DNA of 64,000 nt from Chaetoceros tenuissimus (taxonomy: Eukaryota > Bacillariophyta > Thalassiosirophyceae > Chaetocerotales > Chaetocerotaceae): NCBI GenBank assembly GCA_021927905.1, contig BLLK01000045.1, positions 2,542,001-2,606,000 of the forward strand. Direction: 5' to 3'. The notes beneath the pieces are model-generated. The model was not told the origin of the DNA and made no database searches. It saw nothing but the letters and a program-made list of their open reading frames with translations. The translations under genes were made by a program, and so were the position numbers. Positions 10,548-19,933 of this stretch are shown one piece after another; position 1 is the stretch's first letter, and each line of letters begins with the position of its first letter.

Positions 10548-10914
10548 ATTTTCGTTTGCAAAGTAAGGAGATAATGTAGGTAGTATACTGATTCTGGAAT
10601 TCAGCTTCAGAGCATAAATTTTCACAATTGGTTGAAGAAAGGTGATCTGGTGATACCTGCGAGGTGATTGCCTTCTTCCTTTACTTGGATCTCTTCTGTT
10701 TTTGAAGATGAGCCGTGCGTATCTTCGAAAATTGAAAATTCACTCCCTTTCTCTTTCCTTTTTCTTTCGCAAGGACATCTTTTGATTGACATCATGCAGA
10801 TCTTTGATATCCGATCCATTCATCGTCATCAGACCGCATTCCGATTTCAACATTAATTTTCTTTTCCCAATAGTACCTATCCAATACAGATCACACATAT
10901 TCATATTTGAAAGA
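10548..10914. promoter_or_regulatory. shared upstream region between thioredoxin and ArgJ
   Basis: A 367-bp gap between two divergent plastid-protein genes. It must hold both promoters. No motif is clear beyond pyrimidine-rich tracts near 10735-10770. Confidence 0.4.
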
Positions 10915-12508
10915 ATGAAAATTTTAGCATCATCCTGGCTATTCGTAGCTGCTGTGACTCTGGTACCAAGTAGTGCCTTTTCAACAAATTCGTTGTGGGG
11001 AATGCAGCAAAAGTCTACCGCTCTATTCAATTATGACAAAGATACTCCCTCAGAATTACCATCATTTGCTTCAAAGGAAGAGTATGAAGCATTTCTGATG
11101 GAGGCTTCAGGTCTTCCAAGTGGATTTTCCATTGGAAGTGCTGTTGGTTCTTTTGTTCCTCTTGAGGCACCTGCTATGGGGTCCCTCAAAATTAAAGGAA
11201 CCATCATCCATTTGCCGGATGGTCCAACTGACAACTGGGGTGCAGTATTCACATCCAATAAGGTGGGTTTATTCCATTTTTTCTTGAATATTTTTTATAA
11301 ATTTTAGATATGAGCAATTGACAATTTCCTACAATAGTTTCCTGGTAGTCCAATCAAGGTAGGACGTGCTCGTTTGGCAAGTGGAAAGCCAATCCAAGCA
11401 ATTGTAATTAACAATAAAGTTTCTAATGTTTGCTCTGGAGGTGACGGGGTAGCTAATGCAGAATTAGTTTGCGAGGCAGTAGCAAATGCGCTCAAGTTAG
11501 AAGGCGGAGTAGAGAGTGTATTGCCTTCTAGTACTGGGGTTATTGGTTGGAGACTTCCAGCTCAGGAACTTGCAACAGATGTAGTACCAAAGGCAATAGA
11601 AAATATGCAAAGTGAAAGTGCTTTCGCTGCAGCGAGAGATATTATGACCACAGGTGAGTAAAGATTGGAGTAAACTCACAATATTCCTTGAGCCATGTCT
11701 CATATTTTGGTTCCTAGATCGTTATCCTAAGCTCAGGAGTAAAACACTATCAAACGGAGCAAGAATAGTAGGAATTGCGAAGGGAGCTGGAATGATTGAA
11801 CCAAATATGGCAACTATGTTGAGTTATATAATGACTGATGCAGAAGTTCCAAAAGAATCACTCCAATCTATGCTGGCAACTGCTGTGAACGGATCATTTA
11901 ATTCTATTTCAGTAGATGGAGATGAATCTACAAGTGATACAGCTGTTATTCTCTCTTCAAATAAGTTCAAAATGGAAGGCGACGAAATCATGAACGAGTT
12001 CCAAAATGCGTTGAATGAGATTTGCAAGGGTTTGGCCGAAGACTTGGTGAGAAACGGAGAAGGTACAGGACATGTAATGCAAGTAACAATTGAGAACTTT
12101 CCTGGTACAAATCTTGAAGCAAGGCGACTTGGAAGACACGTTGTCAATTCTCCACTTTTCAAATGTGCAGTGTGTGGAAATGATCCAAACATTGGAAGAC
12201 TGGCTGGGGCAGTTGGTAGCTTTATGGGAAAATTTAAAACTGATTCAGATGTCAGTAAGATGGTAATGACAATCGGTGGAAGAAACATTTTTAAGGAAGG
12301 AAAGTTTGTACTTGAGGGTGACGCTGTCGAAAAAGAACTCAGTGACCACATGGTAGATGCTCAACAGAATGAACATTCTGATTACCCAGAGCATCAAAAG
12401 TGTGTAAATATTGGAATTGATTTTGTAGTGGGGGATGCATCTGCTGTTGTCTATGGAAGCGACCTTACAAATGAATACATCGCAGTCAATGCAGACTATA
12501 GAAGTTAG
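10915..12508 (+). CDS. ARGJ: ArgJ: glutamate N-acetyltransferase / ornithine acetyltransferase, plastid
   Basis: Three exons: 10915-11262, 11338-11653 and 11718-12508 (introns 75 and 64 nt, phases 0 and 1); 484 residues. It moves the acetyl group between N-acetylornithine and glutamate in the cyclic arginine pathway. A signal peptide ending VPSSAFST directs it to the plastid. Family marks are GAVFTSNK at the exon 1 end, the block from PSSTGVIGW through the exon 2 end, and KGAGMIEPNMATML, where the precursor cleaves itself before the Thr of ATM to give alpha and beta chains. SVDGDESTSDT and AVCGNDPNIGR follow. The C-terminus NADYRS matches the family ending NADYRT/S, so the gene is complete. 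Confidence 0.92.
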
Positions 12509-12828
12509 TTGGACGGGATCTACTTATCGAAATCCAAAACTGGAAGGCAACGCTATACAAGCCTTGATATATCTTTTATAAAAATATTGAAATTTCTTTT
12601 GTCAATTCTTTCACAAAATCTTTGAACGCATAATAGGGTCGTACTCTGCAAAATGGCATTGGTATTGCCATGTATTGCCGTATATAGGCCCTTTTTTCGC
12701 GCCACAAACTTCCGATCTGCTTCCTTTTGCTGCCAATCGCTTTGACGACCTTCATTCACAGAGATTCACATTTGCCTCATTTTTTCACGGCACTAGTCTA
12801 AGCTTAATTGAAAAGTGCCTGTGAAAAC
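12509..12828. promoter_or_regulatory. intergenic region upstream of the TPC gene with CGCGCC element
   Basis: 320 bp between the ArgJ stop and the channel ATG. It contains TTTTTTCGCGCC ending near 12703, resembling an E2F/DP site, about 130 bp upstream of the channel start. Functional use is not shown. Confidence 0.35.
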
Positions 12829-15440
12829 ATGAGTGAAGAAGAGTCAGAGTCAGCACCATTGCTATGTGATGCAAAACTTTGTTTCGATCCAAGTTTTGGA
12901 ACTATTGAGCACAAGAAAAGGTGGAAAGAAACTGAGTCCATTGAGATATACAATGAGGAGCATCCGTCCATTAAGAAAGCAGCATATTTATTGAGAGATG
13001 CTGTAATTCTTTCAAAGTCGACAACGACCTTTGCACACACTGATTACCTACTAAGTAGTAAATCTGGAACACAAGTAGAAGACAGTGGAATTGCAAGCGT
13101 AAGCAGACTTATGCGTAAGATTCTGGTGCATCCAGCTATTTCTTTTGCAGTAAGAGTATGTATCATTGGAACAGTCTTGCTAACCTTCTTTGAGCCACCG
13201 TCATGGTGTAGAGGTATGGAAGGAGGATGCGAAGAAATCCTTAATAAAAAAGGAGTCCCTCTTTTTTATACTGATGATACCGAGGCGAAAATACAAAGTT
13301 ACTATCCAAACACGAATACAATGCTTATCAGTCTCCGAGATTCATTTATTGCAGAATCATGTTTTGTATCCTTTTTGTTTCTTCATACATTTTTATGTTT
13401 TGCAAAAGATAAGTTTTCTGTAGAGAGATTCTTCTACGTGAACGTAGGTAGATTGGAACTAGATGATATTTCGAAAAGAAGAATGAGGATGGCAAGTATG
13501 TATCGTTATATCCGTGTGGTGACATTAGCACTACTTGTGAAAGGGTTGGTTACTTTTTACCTTGGAAACCCAAATCGACCATATGCTGCTCTTCTTCGCA
13601 TCATTCTTTTCATCACCTATTCCGAAGGACTGCAGATAGAAATAATGTTTGTCAGACATATCATTCCTGCTGTTGTCACAATATTTGTTGGCTTGTGTAT
13701 GGTCATACTGTTTTACGGGCTCATTGGAGTTGCTGCATTTAATGGAACAAAGGAAGGGGATCTCCATTTCTCGAGTTTGATTGAAGGTATGTTGTTAATT
13801 TGCGTCATCTTAGATGTCACTCATTTATGTAAATCTAAACACTTTCTCGATAATAGGAGTCTGGACTCTCTTCACTTCCATGACAACAGTCATTTATCCT
13901 GACGTGATGATGGCTGGTTACAACGAGAATCGATGGGTGGCATTATATTTCACGTCCTTCATGGTACTGACATTCTTCTTTTTCCAAAATCTAGTTCTGG
14001 GTACCATCACCTCAGTTTACGAAGAGAATAGAGGTGAAAAAACTTCTGAGCTAGATCTAGCTAGGGAAGATCTTTGTAAGAGAGCTTTCCGTGAATTGGC
14101 GGCTGATGAACTTGGCTATGTTACCCGGCAGCAAATGATGGCAATATTTTATATTCTGAACAGTGATTGTGATGAGATTGAGTAAGTTTCATGTGAATAG
14201 TAATTTCTATAGATGGTAGGGTTCAAATCTAACTTTTATCCAAAGTCCAATTCCAGAAAATACTGCAGAATTGCTATTTGCTATCTTAGATAGGGATGGT
14301 TCCGAACAACTGGAAGAAGAAGAATTCCTATTGTTTGGAAATATCATGCTCTTGGAGTTTGATGAGTACGAATCATATGGATCAAACTTGGAGAAACATT
14401 TTCCTTTCATCGCAGAACATCGAACATATATGATGATGAAATCAATGGTAAATTCTGAGATTTTTGATTGTTTTGTAGACGGGGCAGTTGTATTGAATGC
14501 GTTCTTTGTGATAGTACAAAGCTATCCAATGTTGGTTGGACAGACTGTACAAGAAGATCCTGCTTTAAAAGATGGTTTGATCAATGACAAGTGGGAAGCT
14601 GTACAAAACATTTTCGCAATTCTATTCACATTAGAAATGATTTGCAAAGTAGCAGTATTTGGATGGAACAGATATGCTGCATCTATTCGCAATATCTTTG
14701 ATGGTGCTATCACAGTGGCAGCTTTCATTGCGACTGTGTATGACTACATTCCTGGTACTGAATTCAATGGAAACATCATTCGTTTCATCATGATGGCGAG
14801 AGCATTTAGAATTCTTCGCTTCTTCTTTCTTGTAAAGGAGTTTAGGCAAATGGTAAAGACTTTCCTTGGAATCCTCCCAGCTACGAGTAGAGTGGCTCTC
14901 CTTTTGTTTGTGGTTGTTTACACTTGGTCCTGGGTTGGATTACATTTCTTTGGCGGATTGATAACCAGAGACCCATCAAGCATGTACGCGGCTAAGCTCG
15001 AAGGCACCGACTTTGCTGGAGCGTTTTATTGGGCCAACTCCTTCAACGATATGTTTTCTGGAGCAAATGTTTGCTTCAATTTATTGGTGATCAATAACTG
15101 GAATGAAATGGAGAGTGGCATTGTTGCTGTCGCTGGAAAAACGTCAAGATTCTTCTTTCTCACCTTTTACATTGTTGGAGTCATGATTGTAAACAACATT
15201 GTGGTAGCTTTGGTAGTCGACTACTTCTTGAATGAATTCAAAGTTGAAGAAGACGAATACGAGGAGGACATGTTAGTAAATGAGCGACAGATCATTTTTG
15301 ATTCGGATGACTTATGCACTAAACGCAGATTTGAGAAACACGTCGCAAGATTGAATTCGAAGTTTAGGTACACTACCCAAGCCTCAAAACTCACATTGAA
15401 CAAAATTTTTGCCAACAGAAAGAAAGGACATGATACTTGA
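12829..15440 (+). CDS. TPC1: two-pore cation channel (TPC1-like) with central EF-hand
   Basis: Three exons: 12829-13786, 13857-14181 and 14246-15440 (introns 70 and 64 nt, phases 1 and 2); 825 residues. There are two six-helix repeats joined by an EF-hand linker, the plan of plant TPC1. Repeat I has FEPPSWC in S1 and an S4 poor in charge; its pore is WTLFTSMTTVIYPDVM. The linker has the EF-hand loop DRDGSEQLEEEE. Repeat II has S4 with RAFRILRFF and a pore ending FNLLVINNWNEMESG, close to the plant FNLLVMGNW. Expected to conduct cations across a vacuolar or other endomembrane under voltage and Ca2+ control. The second splice acceptor was chosen for phase and is less certain. Confidence 0.87.
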
Positions 15441-15452
15441 ACGTTTATGACA

Positions 15453-15604
15453 TAGTAGTGAATTTCATAGGTCTCACAAATTTGCATGTTGTAAGCAATT
15501 TTTTAAAATTACTAAAAATATCTTTGTACTCGTAGTGGTGAATTTCATGCTCGCAATAGATCTCTGTAAGCCATTTTTTATCACTACTAAAAATATCTTT
15601 GAAG
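15453..15604. repeat. diverged ~80-bp tandem duplication
   Basis: Two neighbouring copies start TAGTAGTGAATTTCAT (15453) and TAGTGGTGAATTTCAT (15533), and both end near ACTAAAAATATCTTTG. The second copy runs into the last codons of the sulfotransferase gene on the other strand. Confidence 0.6.
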
Positions 15605-16778
15605 TATCTTCCATGTTTTTTCTGTTGATAGTTTTACTACAAATCCCTTCAACTTTTTGATTTCATTTGCCCTGAAATAATGCTTGTAACGTTTGCCGGG
15701 TGTGAAGTAAGCTACTCCTTTTCCTTGAGATATATCAATAAAGGTGGAAATCTTTTCAATCGTCTTGTTGAAATCATCTTCATAGTCTTCGTAGTGCAGA
15801 AGTAGACTTGGCAGGTGTAACTCTTTCGTCACGTGGGATGCAAGATTATGCCACTAAAGAAGAAGGATTATTATATATAAAGTTTGAACTCTGATTACAT
15901 ATACCATTAACCTGAGAGTTACGTACCTGAATAATTTGGAAGAAAAGTTTATAACAAGGTACTTCTTGAATTGTTTGCATGATAGATGGAGAGAAAGTTG
16001 CATTGTATTCCACGAAGTCAAAAGGGTATTTTGCATTCAAATTCATACACCATTTGCGGAAACCGTTCCTATCATTACTATATGTCTGGAGCCAATGCCG
16101 GTTACTATCTTTCTTTTTCTCGTGATACTCAAGGTGGAAATTAGAAACGATGTTATCGAATGGGTCACGCGCAATATGTATAGCCTTCTTCACAAATGAG
16201 GGATCATATGATATGCGCTTCTTGGTTCCAGTTTTTGGATCAGTGCCTAGTGAACCAGTTGCGCAAGCTTCAAGAAAAGAGTTGGGAGTTTCGAGAAATC
16301 CTTTCGATCCACACTCATTGCACCTTCCACCACAATGAGTTTTTGTCAAAATATAACTACGAGGTAACGTCCTCTCTGGGTTCAAGAGAAATGGTCCATT
16401 AGGGGATTCATTGAACAAAGGAATAGGTTTACGCTCGTGGGAGGGATTTTCATACATATTTTCTCTTTGCTCCTGTCCATTCTTGTCGAAATCGATGCAT
16501 TCTTGACCATAGTTAGAAGCAACTGTGGCGTTTGTCAATCGACCTACTAACTTCATAGTAAAAGAGGTTCCAGAGTTTGGATAACTCATAAGCCAGCAAA
16601 TTTCTGGTCTCGCTGACTCTGCATCTTGATAAGTGGAAATGCCTGATCTTGTGTCCAGAGAAACTTCCTTTTGTATTGCTCTTGCAATTTCAGGAAAATA
16701 GAGGAACTGAAATGATGCAAAAATATAAGCAAGTAAAGAAGTAGTAAGCAAAATCATAGGTTTGGTCTCCATTTTCAT
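15587..16778 (-). CDS. sulfotransferase family protein, type II membrane
   Basis: Two exons, 16778-15927 and 15853-15587 (73-nt intron, GTACGT ... TTAG, phase 0); 372 residues. Near the N-terminus is one membrane helix (LLTTSLLAYIFASFQFLYF), as in Golgi sulfotransferases. The PAPS 5'-phosphosulfate loop is SYPNSGTSFTMKLVG, and the 3'-phosphate site is HIARDPFDNIVSNF. Cysteines around HCGGRCNECGSKGF suggest a lumenal, disulfide-bonded domain. Exon 2 supplies the C-terminal part beginning WHNLASHVTKEL. It should transfer sulfate from PAPS to a carbohydrate or protein Tyr; the acceptor cannot be told. The first in-frame ATG is at 16778. Confidence 0.82.
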
Positions 16779-17080
16779 ATTCAATCTCCATGTGCGGGAT
16801 GGTTTAGTGCAGCAGAGAAAATTTGTGGGTCGAATGTTGCTTCTTGCTTAGCAACAAATAATGATGAATTTTGATAGAATTGTGATTGTAGATATACTGT
16901 TAAATGTCGGTTTAGTCATGTCATTGTAAATGATCATCTTCATCATGAAGAAGAAGAATCGAATCGAATCATGAATTTTCCTATTTCACTTTTTGGTACA
17001 TACCATACTTCTAGTTTGTTCAGCTTTTGCTAGCTTGCTCAAAAGATCCAAGACATTCAATCAGTACCATAGTCGAACCT
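16779..17080. promoter_or_regulatory. shared upstream region between sulfotransferase and FKBP
   Basis: 302 bp between divergent genes. It includes GAA/TCA-rich simple sequence near 16940-16975 (GAAGAAGAAGAATCGAATCG). No defined promoter element. Confidence 0.35.
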
Positions 17081-17941
17081 ATGAATTTTATACAAGGAAT
17101 CACAGCAATTTTATTTGCATCGTATGGGAAAATAAATAATAATGAATGCAATCGTCGAGAGATGATGTCAAAATTTTTCCTGCCGTTTGGATTGATAACT
17201 CTGAATCCCCAGTCTGCTCACTCCTACCAATCAGATATAAGAACGGTTACATTATCATCTAATAAGCTGAAGCTTGGGGTAAAGCTGAAAGAAATTACTA
17301 TCGGAAATCCTCCAAGAACTGTTATCACAGTAGAACAGATTGATCCCTTTGGCTTGGGCTCGACAAACAATATCGAGGTGGGCCAAATTCTACTAGATTA
17401 CACAAATCCCAAGGATGTTGTCAATAGAATTCAGAATGGTCCATATCCCATTGAGTTCAAATTTGCAACTTTAGTGGAAGGCGATGCTTTTGGGGATTTG
17501 CAAAATCCACTGATTTCGCCAAAAGATGCAATGTCGGTAGCAAGACGACCAATATACGATGAAAAGCAAAGTTCTCAGTCCAAAGTGATCACACAACGAA
17601 ATGGAGAATGTTCTGTGAAATCGAGACGAGGAGATGTGATTGGAATTGATTACGCAGCTTCATATTATAGTAATGGAAGCAATGGTGAGAAGCTTGTATA
17701 TGATTCTTCAGCGCAGAGAGGTACAGGAACACCGTATCAATTTGTATTAGGTAGTGGAGATATAATCCCCGGTGTTGATCTTGGTCTATATGACATGTGC
17801 GTGGGAGAAATTAGAGAAATAGAAATTCCGTACCAACTAGCCTACGGGGAACGAGGGAATAAATTGTTCAAGATCCCGAAATTTACAAATTTATCATGGA
17901 CAGTAAAGTTAGTTGAACTTGATGCAATACGATTCGATTAG
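17081..17941 (+). CDS. FKBP-type peptidyl-prolyl isomerase, probably thylakoid lumen
   Basis: 286 residues from the ATG at 17081; no intron required. The C-terminal 100 residues are an FKBP domain: RRGDVIGIDYAASY, GEKLVYDSSAQRGTGTPYQFVLGSGDIIPGVDLGLYDM (with the I-P-G of the active site), VGEIREIEIPYQLAYGERG, and the final strand WTVKLVEL. Before it lies a PDZ-like segment (EITIGNPPRTVITVEQIDPFG). The leader has RREMMSKFFLPFGLITLNPQSAHS, a twin-arginine-like lumen signal, as in plastid lumenal FKBPs. A plastid ER signal is not obvious before it, so an upstream exon may be missing; the frame is open to 17027. Catalyses prolyl cis-trans isomerisation. Confidence 0.82.
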   Translation: MNFIQGITAILFASYGKINNNECNRREMMSKFFLPFGLITLNPQSAHSYQSDIRTVTLSSNKLKLGVKLKEITIGNPPRTVITVEQIDPFGLGSTNNIEVGQILLDYTNPKDVVNRIQNGPYPIEFKFATLVEGDAFGDLQNPLISPKDAMSVARRPIYDEKQSSQSKVITQRNGECSVKSRRGDVIGIDYAASYYSNGSNGEKLVYDSSAQRGTGTPYQFVLGSGDIIPGVDLGLYDMCVGEIREIEIPYQLAYGERGNKLFKIPKFTNLSWTVKLVELDAIRFD

Positions 17942-18072
17942 TGTAGCGTTATTTAATGGCTTAAAAGTATTTGAATAGTCTAGTATTTCATTGCTCTCTT
18001 ATCAAGTCTTCCGAGTTCCATTTCTTGGATGACACCATCCAAGCTCAAAGAATTAATATCTTCTAAATCTAT

Positions 18073-18660
18073 CTATGTGATGGTAATACCTAATCCCTTT
18101 AGCTCCTTTGGAAGTATTCTCTTGCACTGCTTTACAGCTTCTGGGGCAATTACAATGTATACAGAATCATTTGAACTATCTACCAGTACATCGCCAACAT
18201 CTTCAACCTGTATCCCTATTCTCGTGAAAAGGGCAGGCCAAGCATTTGATCCAGATGCAGTTTTTGGAAGTGCCCCTTGTTGAATATTTTCTATATGTAG
18301 TAATGAACAAAATTCACTTTCAGTTTCCTTTTGACCAAGCGGTAAGTCAGGATTCGACATAACAAATCTAGATCTACTTCCCTCTGGAAAAATTCTTCCA
18401 ATCTTGATGTACTGCACATCTCCAAGTTCTTTGAGCCGACTTTCGACTTTTGCTGCATCTTCTTCATTGAGAAATGAAGTCAATGAATGTACCCAATTTT
18501 CAGAAGCTTCGTGGGCAGATGCTTGTATTTTATCCAATTCAGATGTTGATAGACTCAAACTCATCTTCCCTCCGATCCTTCTCTGCGGAATCAATGTGTT
18601 CAAAGGCACCTGAAAGCCCAGAGTTGAAGAGATTAAACCAAGAACCAGGGAAATCTTCAT
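18073..18660 (-). CDS. YlmH-like plastid RNA-binding protein, ends at an in-frame TAG
   Basis: 195 residues from the ATG at 18660. A signal peptide ending SSTLGFQVP gives the plastid-import junction. The middle resembles the YlmH / PSII S4-domain protein family: HEASENWVHSLTSFL, then SRLKELGDVQYIKIGRIFPEGSRSRFV, then WPALFTRIGIQVEDVGDVLVD and VYIVIAPEAVKQCKRIL. In YlmH the next part is the RNA-binding S4 region; here the frame stops at TAG (18075-18073). The same frame continues for 30 sense codons to a second TAG at 17982-17980, reading IDLEDINSLSLDG and so on, which looks like real protein. Family assignment is moderate. It converges on the FKBP gene. Confidence 0.6.
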   Translation of the reverse strand: MKISLVLGLISSTLGFQVPLNTLIPQRRIGGKMSLSLSTSELDKIQASAHEASENWVHSLTSFLNEEDAAKVESRLKELGDVQYIKIGRIFPEGSRSRFVMSNPDLPLGQKETESEFCSLLHIENIQQGALPKTASGSNAWPALFTRIGIQVEDVGDVLVDSSNDSVYIVIAPEAVKQCKRILPKELKGLGITIT

Positions 18661-18836
18661 TTTGCTAGCTAGATCTAAAGTTCCTATATTGATTGGAAAT
18701 GAACAATGCAAATATGAAAACGTAATAAACACTAAACCTGTCATCATCAACTAAAGAATCTTTTTTCATGGAAGAAAGACATCACAGTTTGTAAGTACGT
18801 ACTAGTATGTAAGGTAGTAAGTAATTATGATTCTTC

Positions 18837-18849
18837 GTTTCGCGCCAAA
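18837..18849. promoter_or_regulatory. E2F-like site GTTTCGCGCCAAA
   Basis: Matches the E2F/DP consensus TTTSGCGC with flanking A/T on both sides. It lies in the 405-bp gap (18661-19065) between the divergent YlmH-like and Rrp41 genes, about 220 bp upstream of Rrp41. Nothing else is recognised in that gap. Confidence 0.45.
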
Positions 18850-19065
18850 TTGGAGTTCTTCATCTAGGGTCCATTCAAACTTTGGCCATTTTTGCCTTCC
18901 TTCACTCTCCCATCGAAATCTCCAACCGTGTACTTTCTTCACTTTAAATTCCATCAAGACTATCTACTAAAAGCGCGTCTCTTTTGAAAATAAAAACTCG
19001 GCTGATTAAACTTGTTCTACAGCTTTTGATAATCACAGTATTTTTATTCTCTTCTAGCTTGGAAA

Positions 19066-19902
19066 ATGAGTTCTTTGAGAAGAACAGATTTATTGGCACT
19101 ATCTAATCTCAGAAATGATGGACGAAAACCAAATGAGATACGGCGAATGACTGTTCAGATGTCGCCATTAACAAATGCTAGTAGTACAAACGGTAGCGCA
19201 CTAGTACAAATGGGTCTCACGAGCGTCCTATGTGCAGTATCTGGTCCAATTGACTGTGCTCGAAGAAGTGATGAACTTTCAGATAGAGCTGTGCTCGAAG
19301 TAAATGTGCGCACTGCTCCTTTTGCACCGTCAAGTGGTGATCGCAGAACAGCTAATCCTACTTCCGATAGAAGAATTATTGAACAGTCATCTTTGATCAA
19401 AAATGCAATGGAAGCATCCCTCATGCTTCATTTATTTCCGAAAACCAGAATAATATTAGATATTACCATTTTGGCAGATGATGGAGGTCGATTATCAGCA
19501 GCTATCAATGCATGTACATGCGCACTTGTTGATGCTGGTCTACCAATGAAAGATCTTGTGTGTTCATGCTCTGCTGGGCTTGTGACGGGTACTGGATCGA
19601 CAGCTGATGGTTTAGAAGACATTGAACTTATGGATTTGAATCAGAGGGAAATAAGCACATATTCAAATGAAGCATCTGCTGTCTATATGCCTGTGGCAAC
19701 TATGCCTCAAAGAGGTACAGTTGTCTTGGCACAGTGCGAATCTCGACTGAATTCTGTTGATGTATTTGAGAAAGTTTTAACTGCAGCCATGGAAGGGTGC
19801 CAAATGGTTTTTCATATAATGGAAGCATGTATTCGAGAGAGAACGGCAAAATTACTAGCTTCAAAGATGGGTAACACAACAGTGAACGTGAACTTTATAT
19901 AA
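19066..19902 (+). CDS. RRP41: exosome core subunit Rrp41 (EXOSC4), RNase PH family
   Basis: 278 residues, no intron. It is one of six RNase PH-like ring subunits of the RNA exosome, acting in the nucleus and cytoplasm. Marks: LRNDGRKPNEIRRM at the N-terminus, GSALVQMGLTSVLCAVSGP, LEVNVRTAPF, DRRIIEQSSLIKNAMEASLML, LDITILADDGGRLSAAINACTCALVDAGLPMKDL and SCSAGLV. The spacing and length fit Rrp41 rather than Rrp46 or Mtr3. In eukaryotes this subunit is usually catalytically inactive and serves structure and RNA threading. It converges with the copper ATPase, 31 bp between stops. Confidence 0.9.
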   Translation: MSSLRRTDLLALSNLRNDGRKPNEIRRMTVQMSPLTNASSTNGSALVQMGLTSVLCAVSGPIDCARRSDELSDRAVLEVNVRTAPFAPSSGDRRTANPTSDRRIIEQSSLIKNAMEASLMLHLFPKTRIILDITILADDGGRLSAAINACTCALVDAGLPMKDLVCSCSAGLVTGTGSTADGLEDIELMDLNQREISTYSNEASAVYMPVATMPQRGTVVLAQCESRLNSVDVFEKVLTAAMEGCQMVFHIMEACIRERTAKLLASKMGNTTVNVNFI

Positions 19903-19933
19903 AAATTATTTAGAGAAAGTAATTGAAGTATTT

